Assembly (NCBI GenBank): GCA_045601445.1
Contig: JAZRZQ010000031.1
Coordinates: forward strand, 1-24,332
Length of the DNA stretch: 24,332 nucleotides
Source: RGIG5579 sp045601445
Lineage (GTDB): Bacteria; Bacillota; Clostridia; Oscillospirales; SIG627
Reading direction: 5' to 3'
Positions 1 through 5,680 of the stretch are shown one piece after another (positions within the stretch are counted from its first letter, which is position 1; each line of letters opens with the position of its first letter). A program made the translations under genes and the position numbers. Below the pieces are notes generated by a model. The model saw only the letters and a list, made by a program, of their open reading frames with translations, was not told the DNA's origin and did no database searches.

Positions 1-119
1 AGTTATGAGTTTGCTATCGCAAACGTTATGATATGATTGCCCTTGCAATCTTCCACTTGGCGAAGCCAACCATAACGATGCGGAGCATTCCATAACTCAT
101 AACTTGCCCGCATGGGCAA
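1..119. repeat. Multi-hairpin interspersed repeat (MITE/REP-like)
   Basis: This is non-coding DNA made almost wholly of inverted repeats. AGTTATGAG at 1-9 pairs with CTCATAACT at 96-104. Inside it, CGTTATG at 24-30 pairs with CATAACG at 71-77. Small hairpins fill the gaps: 10-23 (TTTGC/GCAAA), 35-50 (GATTGC/GCAATC), 57-69 (TTGGC/GCCAA) and 78-88 (ATGC/GCAT). Another lies just outside at 104-119 (TTGCCC/GGGCAA). The heptamer CATAACT occurs twice in tandem at 91-104. The design suggests a non-autonomous interspersed repeat or structured intergenic element. The left boundary may lie outside the window, and no transposase is present. Confidence 0.6.
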
Positions 120-126
120 TCATAGT

Positions 127-160
127 TTAGCGTGATTGTCCGTTAAGGACATCACGCTAA
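127..160 (+). other. Stem-loop of unknown role
   Basis: TTAGCGTGAT plus GTCC at 127-141 pairs with GGAC plus ATCACGCTAA at 147-160. There is a single bulged T at 137 and a 5-base loop. A T-run follows only at 172-178, eleven bases beyond the stem, so it is an imperfect candidate for the terminator of whatever lies upstream. It may equally be the last hairpin of the adjacent repeat element. Confidence 0.4.
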
Positions 161-198
161 TCGGCGAGGGCTTTTTTTGTTTTTTTCGAAAAAAGGAC

Positions 199-227
199 TT
201 GACAAGTTCCCGCTTTCGGAGTAAAAT
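199..227 (+). promoter_or_regulatory. Sigma-A type promoter of the Leu T-box operon
   Basis: A consensus -35 TTGACA (199-204), a 17-base spacer and a -10 TAAAAT (222-227) are visible. Transcription would start near 234, shortly before stem I of the T-box leader at 251. Confidence 0.85.
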
Positions 228-250
228 GAATCCAATTTCATACAAACAAA

Positions 251-514
251 GGCTGTGATGAAGAATGGCCGAGGAGAAAAACAGCGCAGAGAGCTGATGG
301 TTGGTGTAAATCAGCGTGTTGCATATCCTTGTCCTCTCACTTCTGAGCCGTAAGCCTGAAGCGCAGGTGTGTAGGGCTTTCCGTGTTTGCTACGTCAGTG
401 CATAGAGGTTGTTTGACCTCGAAGAGGTGGCGGATGATTCCGCAATTTGAGTGGTACCGCGAGTGTTTTTTCACCCGTCTCAAAGCAAGCTGATCGCTTT
501 GAGACGGTTTTTTT
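251..514 (+). promoter_or_regulatory. T-box riboswitch, leucine specifier (CUC)
   Basis: This tRNA-sensing leader controls the downstream operon by antitermination. Stem I is closed by GGCT (251-254) with AGCC (346-349), then a GA/K-turn region, then GAAG (260-263) with CTTC (340-343). The distal part has the typical AGAGAG and GGTTGGTG signatures around 288-306 with stem CTGAT/ATCAG. The specifier loop places CTC at 336-338, followed by the usual A (339), which reads as a leucine codon. The T-box proper (about 445-466) contains GTGGTACCGCG. Its TGGT (452-455) would pair with an ACCA 3' end, fitting discriminator A73 of tRNA-Leu. The competing terminator is at 475-514. Uncharged tRNA-Leu should therefore turn the operon on. 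The T-box call is very secure; the amino acid is inferred from register. Confidence 0.93.
475..514 (+). terminator. Regulatory terminator of the Leu T-box
   Basis: CCGTCTCAAAGC (475-486) pairs with GCTTTGAGACGG (496-507) and is followed by seven Ts (508-514). It lies immediately 3' of the antiterminator/T-box sequence, as expected for a transcriptional T-box switch. Confidence 0.93.
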
Positions 515-602
515 GTATTTACCCCCGTCAAGCGATTCAAAGAAGCCATGATTGCGCAACAACGAAGTCATTTTACGTTCCGTTTTGAAAGGAGAACACA
601 AT

Positions 603-1991
603 ATGAAACAGATCCACGTCAGCGACATTACGCTCAAGAAGCTTTCCGAGGACAGAGCCGTCTCTTTGCTGTTCCGTGAAAAATCCGCAATCGCCGCTTG
701 TGCCGACGCCATCGGTGTCAGCGTGATCGAATTGGGTGCGATCCGCTCGAAGCGAGAGGACACCATCGTTTACAAGACCATTGCACAGAACGTGCAAAAC
801 GCCGCGCTTGCCATTCCCGTCGGCGCAGATCCCGAGTCGCTTCAAAACGCCTGGGAGTGCATCAAGGAGGCGAAGCGCCCCCGTTTGCAGATCGAGCTGC
901 CCGTATCGACGATCCAAATGGAGTACAGCTACCATCTCAAGCAGGAAAAGATGCTACAAAAAATCACCGAGCTGATCCGCGCCGCCAAGGCCCTTTGTCC
1001 CGACGTGGAATTCTCCGCGCTCGACGCGACCAGAGCAGACAAGGCGTTTTTGTGCGAGGCCGCACGCGCCGCCGTAGAAAACGGTGCGACGCAGATCACG
1101 CTGTGCGATGATGCCGGCTCTTCCACGCCCGAGGAGATCGCCGATTTGGTTTCCTCCGTCAAGGCCGCCTGCAGCTGTGAGGTATTCGTACAGCTCTCCG
1201 ACCGCATCCATTTGGCCGTAGCCTGCGCGCTGGCGGCCATCGGCGCGGGAGCGGACGGTGTCAAGGCCGCCATGGTCGGAAAGGATCTTCTTTTGACGGG
1301 AGAATTTTCCGACGCGATGGGCGCTTGCCAAAATCGGATCGAGGCAGAGATCCGACTGAACAACACCAAAATTCACGCAAGCATTGCCGATATGACCTCT
1401 CACATCAGCCATCAAACGCCAAGCGACGAGGGCAAGGCAAGTGAAAACGACGGCATTTTGCTCGATGCCGATTCGACTTTGGCGCAGGTCGCCCACGCGG
1501 CGCTGATTTTGGGGTACGATCTTTCCGATGCCGACGTCGGCTCCGTTCATAAGGCGCTGGCTCAGGTTTGCGAAAAGAAGGGCACGGTCGGCTCTAAGGA
1601 ATTGGAGGCGGTGATCGCAAGCTCTGCGATGCAGGCTCCCTCCACCTATCATTTCGAGACCTATACTGCCACCAGCAGCAACGTCTCCGGCTCGATGTCG
1701 CAGGTCACCCTGAAGTGCCACGACGAGATCATCTGCGGCGTGAGCGGCGGGGACGGCCCGATCGACGCCGCCTTCCGCGCAATCGAGCAGTGCATCGGCC
1801 ATCACTACGAATTGGACGATTTTCAGGTTCAGTCCGTCACGGAAGGAAAGGAAGCGCTCGGCTCGGCGCTGGTCAGACTGCGTAACAACGGCAAGCTCTA
1901 CTCCGGAAACGGCACTTCCACCGACATCGTCGCGGCAAGCATCCGCGCTTACATCAACGCATTGAACAAGATCGTCTTCGAGGAGGCATAA
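603..1991 (+). CDS. LeuA-like pseudoenzyme with intact alpha-isopropylmalate synthase regulatory domain
   Basis: The 462-residue protein starts at ATG 603, eight bases after AAAGGAG (588-594); an upstream in-frame start at 552 lacks this. Residues about 1-270 follow the HMG-CoA lyase/2-isopropylmalate synthase TIM barrel (VEFSALDATRAD and CDDAGSSTPEE are clear landmarks). Residues about 335-460 match the LeuA dimer/leucine-binding domain, including GDGPIDAAFRAI and a GNGTSTDIVAASIRAYINAL-type ending. The family's catalytic signatures are gone. The TLRDG motif with catalytic Arg and metal Asp reads TLKKL at residues 10-14. The HxHND metal motif reads QLSDR at 197-201. The Asn-bearing GERAGN loop is not recognisable. 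It is therefore probably not an active synthase. I infer a leucine-sensing or scaffold protein. It is the first gene after a leucine T-box and is six bases from the ligase fusion. Confidence 0.85.
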   Translation: MKQIHVSDITLKKLSEDRAVSLLFREKSAIAACADAIGVSVIELGAIRSKREDTIVYKTIAQNVQNAALAIPVGADPESLQNAWECIKEAKRPRLQIELPVSTIQMEYSYHLKQEKMLQKITELIRAAKALCPDVEFSALDATRADKAFLCEAARAAVENGATQITLCDDAGSSTPEEIADLVSSVKAACSCEVFVQLSDRIHLAVACALAAIGAGADGVKAAMVGKDLLLTGEFSDAMGACQNRIEAEIRLNNTKIHASIADMTSHISHQTPSDEGKASENDGILLDADSTLAQVAHAALILGYDLSDADVGSVHKALAQVCEKKGTVGSKELEAVIASSAMQAPSTYHFETYTATSSNVSGSMSQVTLKCHDEIICGVSGGDGPIDAAFRAIEQCIGHHYELDDFQVQSVTEGKEALGSALVRLRNNGKLYSGNGTSTDIVAASIRAYINALNKIVFEEA

Positions 1992-1996
1992 TATCT

Positions 1997-4459
1997 ATGA
2001 AGATCGTTTTTTCAACGAAAAACGTCAACCGCCCGTCCTTTCTGGACACCTGCCGTTACGCATACGACTACGGCTTCGAGGGCTTTGAAATATACGACGC
2101 GATCAAGGAAAGAAGCGCCCATCACGACAGCGTGTTAAGACGCGACCGAACCGCCGACGCCAAGAGAAAGCTGGTCAACCGCAATCTTTCCGTTTCCGCT
2201 CTTCGCCTGCCCGAGCCGATCGAAAGCAAGGACGTAACGGCCGAGCTTTTGCTCAAATACGTGGATATGGCCGCCGCGTGCGGCGTGGAAAACGTGATCG
2301 TTTCGATGGAAAAGTGCGTTCCCTTTGCGCTTCTCGATCAAAAGCTGACAGCGGCCATCCGCCGTGCCGAGCAGACCGACGTGACCGTTTTATTCGAGAC
2401 GGTCGGCTATCTCTCCGACACGGAAAAGGTCATTGACGTCATCAATCATTTCGCATCCTCCTCCGTCGGCGCTTCGTGGAACGTCAGGGGCACCTACTTT
2501 GCCGCGTGCGAAACGGCCGAGGCGACCATCAAGAACCTCGGCGCTTACATCAAATACGTCCGCTTGGGCGATATGAAAAACGGCAAAACCGTTTTGATCG
2601 GCGAGGGCGATCTGGACGTTGAGAAGCTTCTCGGTGCGCTGTCCTCTCTGAATTTTGATGGTTTTATCTGTGCGGCCTGGAACGACGAGATCAGCGATGC
2701 CGACATCGTTCTGACACATTTTACCAACTATATCTCCTCGCTCAACCGCGAGAGAAAGAGCTTTGACCGCGCCTATTACAACCGTTCGAAAACGGGAACC
2801 TTTGTCTGGAAGAAGTACGACGTGATCGACGCGACCTTTTCCGACGTGCTTGACACGATGGCAGAGAACTACCCCGATCAGTATGCCTTCAAGTACCCGA
2901 CGCTGGACTACACGAGAACCTACGAGCAGTTCCGCCGCGACGTGGACGAATGCGCCGCCTCGCTGATCTCGCTTGGAGTCAAGGCGGGCGATCACGTGGC
3001 CATCTGGGCGACGAACGTGCCGCAATGGTTCATTACCTTCTGGGCAACCACCAAGATCGGTGCGGTTCTCGTCACGGTTAATACCGCCTACAAGATCCAC
3101 GAGATCGAATATCTGCTCAAGCAGTCCGACACGCACACGCTGGTAATGGTCGAATACTGCAAGGACATCAACTACAAAGAGATTATCGAGGAGCTTTGCC
3201 CCGAACTAGAGTCTCTTCAGCCGGGAGAGCCCCTTTACTCGAGAAATCTTCCCTTCCTGCGCAACGTCGTCACGGTAGGCTTTGAGATGGACGGCTGTCT
3301 GACCTGGGAGAAGATGCTCTCCCGCGCGAGCATGATCCCGCGCGAGGAAGTTCGCAGACGTGCGGGGCTGGTCAAGCCGGACGACGTGTGCAATATGCAG
3401 TACACCTCCGGCACGACGGGCTTCCCGAAGGGCGTGATGCTCACGCACCGCAACATCGTCAACAACGGCAAGACCATCGGTGACCGAATGGATCTGTCCA
3501 CGGCTGACCGTATGATGATTCAAGTACCGATGTTCCACTGCTTCGGAATGGTGCTTTCGATGACCTCGATGATGACGCACGGCGGCACGCTTTGCCCGAT
3601 CCCGTATTTCTCGCCCAAGTCCTCGCTGGCCTGCGTCAACGACGAGCGCATCACCTGCTTCAACGGCGTTCCGACGATGTTTATCGCGATGTTCAACCAT
3701 CCCGATTTTGCCAAAACCGATTTTTCCTATATGAGAACGGGCATTATGGCGGGTGCGAACTGCCCTGCCGATCTGATGCGCCGCGCCTCGGTGGAAATGA
3801 ATATGCGCGAGATCATCTCGGTTTACGGTCAGACGGAAGCTTCGCCCGGATGCACGATGGGCGAGGTCAACGAGGATCTGGACCACAGAGTCGAGACGGT
3901 CGGAAGTGCCTTCCCCGGCGTGGAATGCAAGATCATTGACCCCGAGACGGGAAAGGAGCTTCCCGACGGAGAAAGCGGAGAGTTCGTCGCACGCGGCTTT
4001 AACATTATGAAGGGCTACTACAAGATGCCCGAAGCCACGGCGCAGGCGATCGACGCGGACGGATGGCTCCATTCGGGCGATATTTGTATGAGAACGCCCG
4101 ACGGCTATTACAAGGTTACGGGCCGCTTGAAGGATATGATTATCCGCGGCGGCGAGAACCTCTATCCGCGCGAGATCGAGGAATTTTATCTGACCTGCCC
4201 CAAGGTGCGCGACGTTCAGGTGGTCGGCGTACCCGACGAAAAATACGGCGAGGAATGCTGTGCCTGGGTCATCCTTCACAAGGGCGAGACAGCCGACGAG
4301 GAAGAGATGAAGGCTTTCGGTAACGCATCCATCGCCAGACACAAGGTTCCCCGATATTTTCTGTTCGTCGACGAATTCCCGATGAATGCGGCAGGCAAGA
4401 TCCTCAAATACAAGATGCGCGAGGAATCGGTCGAGCGCCTCGGCTTAAAGCAGTCCTGA
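1997..4459 (+). CDS. TIM-barrel (AP-endonuclease-2/sugar isomerase-like) domain fused to ACSF2-like acyl-CoA synthetase
   Basis: The protein has 820 residues in two parts. Residues about 1-250 resemble the sugar phosphate isomerase/epimerase barrel (E134 in LFETVG, GEGDLDVEKLL, FDGFICAAW). The usual DxGH and HxKD metal signatures are replaced by WNVRG and VRLGD, so barrel activity is doubtful. Residues about 270-820 form an AMP-forming acyl-CoA synthetase: TSGTTGFPKG from residue 470, YGQTEASP, the hinge region GWLHSGD...GRLKDMI, and the A10 lysine at about K801 in AAGKILK. The sequence style resembles medium-chain ACSF2 enzymes (GIMAGANCP, PMFHCFGM). It would activate a carboxylic acid to its CoA thioester with ATP in the cytoplasm. 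The ribosome site GAGGAGG sits in the end of the preceding gene, suggesting coupling. The substrate is unknown; the leucine T-box suggests isovalerate or another leucine-related acid (inference). Confidence 0.88.
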   Translation: MKIVFSTKNVNRPSFLDTCRYAYDYGFEGFEIYDAIKERSAHHDSVLRRDRTADAKRKLVNRNLSVSALRLPEPIESKDVTAELLLKYVDMAAACGVENVIVSMEKCVPFALLDQKLTAAIRRAEQTDVTVLFETVGYLSDTEKVIDVINHFASSSVGASWNVRGTYFAACETAEATIKNLGAYIKYVRLGDMKNGKTVLIGEGDLDVEKLLGALSSLNFDGFICAAWNDEISDADIVLTHFTNYISSLNRERKSFDRAYYNRSKTGTFVWKKYDVIDATFSDVLDTMAENYPDQYAFKYPTLDYTRTYEQFRRDVDECAASLISLGVKAGDHVAIWATNVPQWFITFWATTKIGAVLVTVNTAYKIHEIEYLLKQSDTHTLVMVEYCKDINYKEIIEELCPELESLQPGEPLYSRNLPFLRNVVTVGFEMDGCLTWEKMLSRASMIPREEVRRRAGLVKPDDVCNMQYTSGTTGFPKGVMLTHRNIVNNGKTIGDRMDLSTADRMMIQVPMFHCFGMVLSMTSMMTHGGTLCPIPYFSPKSSLACVNDERITCFNGVPTMFIAMFNHPDFAKTDFSYMRTGIMAGANCPADLMRRASVEMNMREIISVYGQTEASPGCTMGEVNEDLDHRVETVGSAFPGVECKIIDPETGKELPDGESGEFVARGFNIMKGYYKMPEATAQAIDADGWLHSGDICMRTPDGYYKVTGRLKDMIIRGGENLYPREIEEFYLTCPKVRDVQVVGVPDEKYGEECCAWVILHKGETADEEEMKAFGNASIARHKVPRYFLFVDEFPMNAAGKILKYKMREESVERLGLKQS

Positions 4460-4485
4460 CGCACCGTTTGACAAGGCAAATATAT

Positions 4486-5289
4486 ATGAAACAGTATCCA
4501 ATCATTGATGCGCACTGTCACATCTACCCTGACAAGATCGCGCAGAAGGCCTCGGACAGCACGGGAGGCTTTTACGGCATCCCGTCGCTGCTCGACGGCA
4601 GAGTATCCACCCTTCTCGAGCACGGAACAAAGGCGGGGATCGGGCATTTTATTGTGCAATCCGTGGCGACCTCGCCCAAGCAGGTATCGAGCATCAACCG
4701 CTTCATTGCCGAGCAGGTAAAGCAAAGCGGCGGGCGCTTTACCGGCCTCGGAACGCTTCACCCCGACAGCGAGAACGTCGAGGCGGAGGTGGACGAGATT
4801 TTGCGTCTGGGGCTGAAGGGAGTCAAGCTTCACCCCGACATTCAGCGCTTCAAGATCGACGATTACCGCATGCTCAAAATTTACGAGCTTTGCGAGGGGA
4901 GACTGCCGATCCTGATGCATACGGGGGATCATCGCTTTGATTTTTCCAATCCCAACCGTATGAAGCCCGTGCTGGAAATCTACCGCAATTTAACGGTGAT
5001 CGGCGCCCATTTCGGCGGCTGGTCGCTTTGGGAGCAGGCAACTGAGATGCTCAAGGAGTACGAAAACTTCTTTGTGGATTGCTCGTCCTCTCTCTACGCC
5101 CTCTCGCCCGAAAAGGCCTGCGAGCTGATCCGTTCCTACGGAAGCGGGCGCGTGCTGTTCGGCACGGATTACCCGATGTGGCTTCCCGAGGAGGAGCTCG
5201 AGCGCTTTTTGCGTCTCTCGCTGACCGAAGAAGAACGGGAAAACATTCTCTCCCGCAACGCGGCAAGACTGTTCGGCATTGAATTCTGA
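4486..5289 (+). CDS. Amidohydrolase_2 family metal-dependent hydrolase/decarboxylase
   Basis: The 267-residue TIM-barrel protein starts at ATG 4486, preceded by AAGG at about nine bases; an in-frame TTG at 4468 is less likely. Ligands of the amidohydrolase superfamily are visible: H10 and H12 in IDAHCHIYP, H145 in LMHTGD, H175 in GAHFGGW and D228 in FGTDYPMW. This is the PF04909 pattern, which includes ACMS decarboxylase-like enzymes and various hydrolases, so the exact reaction cannot be assigned. It is the third gene of the leucine T-box operon, 26 bases after the ligase fusion, and probably processes a substrate or product of that pathway. No clear terminator hairpin follows before the next promoter, so some read-through into the second T-box leader is possible. 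Confidence 0.85.
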   Translation: MKQYPIIDAHCHIYPDKIAQKASDSTGGFYGIPSLLDGRVSTLLEHGTKAGIGHFIVQSVATSPKQVSSINRFIAEQVKQSGGRFTGLGTLHPDSENVEAEVDEILRLGLKGVKLHPDIQRFKIDDYRMLKIYELCEGRLPILMHTGDHRFDFSNPNRMKPVLEIYRNLTVIGAHFGGWSLWEQATEMLKEYENFFVDCSSSLYALSPEKACELIRSYGSGRVLFGTDYPMWLPEEELERFLRLSLTEEERENILSRNAARLFGIEF

Positions 5290-5308
5290 AATTTTTTAAA
5301 AAAAGCAC

Positions 5309-5337
5309 TTGACTTTTGTTTTTTCTGGTGTTATAAT
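5309..5337 (+). promoter_or_regulatory. Sigma-A type promoter of the Ile T-box gene
   Basis: The -35 is TTGACT (5309-5314), the spacer is 17 bases and the -10 is a perfect TATAAT (5332-5337). It starts only 20 bases after the preceding stop codon and gives the second T-box its own transcript. Confidence 0.88.
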
Positions 5338-5366
5338 TCAAGCAAATTTGAATATCACAAAAAAAC

Positions 5367-5625
5367 GACTATGATGAAGACGGTCGGAACGGAGAATCCT
5401 CCAGAGAGTTGCCGCTTGGTGCGAGGCAACGGTGCATCCTTCCAAATGATCTATCCCTTCTGAGTCGGAGGACCGAAAGGCAACGCCGAGTAGACTCCTT
5501 CCGTATTGCTGCGTAAAAGCAAAGGACTTGTTAGAGTTCGGTAAGTGACGGAATTTTTTCCGTAATTTGAGTGGTACCGCGGGTGAAACAACTCGTCTCA
5601 AAGTTTTTTGAGACGGGTTTTTTTT
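5367..5625 (+). promoter_or_regulatory. T-box riboswitch, probable isoleucine specifier (AUC)
   Basis: The layout is the same as in the first leader. GACT (5367-5370) pairs with AGTC (5463-5466), followed by a K-turn region, then GAAG (5376-5379) with CTTC (5457-5460). The distal AGAGAG and GCTTGGTG signatures have stem TTGCC/GGCAA (5409-5428). Counting back from CTTC in the same register as the leucine leader puts the specifier at 5453-5455, ATC (Ile). The next base is C (5456) instead of the usual purine, which lowers certainty. The T-box has GTGGTACCGCG at 5571-5581 with TGGT at 5572-5575, which suits an A73 tRNA such as tRNA-Ile. The terminator lies at 5591-5625. Together with the promoter and the following leader it fills the 390-base gene-free stretch 5290-5680. 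Confidence 0.9.
5591..5625 (+). terminator. Regulatory terminator of the Ile T-box
   Basis: A 12-base-pair stem, 5591-5602 with 5607-5618 (core GTCTCAAA/TTTGAGAC, one G-T wobble), has a 4-base loop and a T-run (5618-5625). It follows directly after the antiterminator region. Confidence 0.92.
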
Positions 5626-5680
5626 GTTTTATTCAAATTTGTAATCACAACCCAAAATCATAAAAGAAGGAGAAAACGAA

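Noticed and set aside
1..119. CRISPR array
   Set aside because: The repeated hairpins differ in sequence, and there are no equal-length spacers or cas genes.
127..178. Hairpin plus T-run as a classical terminator of an upstream gene
   Set aside because: The T-run begins eleven bases after the stem, which is too far for a standard intrinsic terminator. It is kept only as an unassigned stem-loop.
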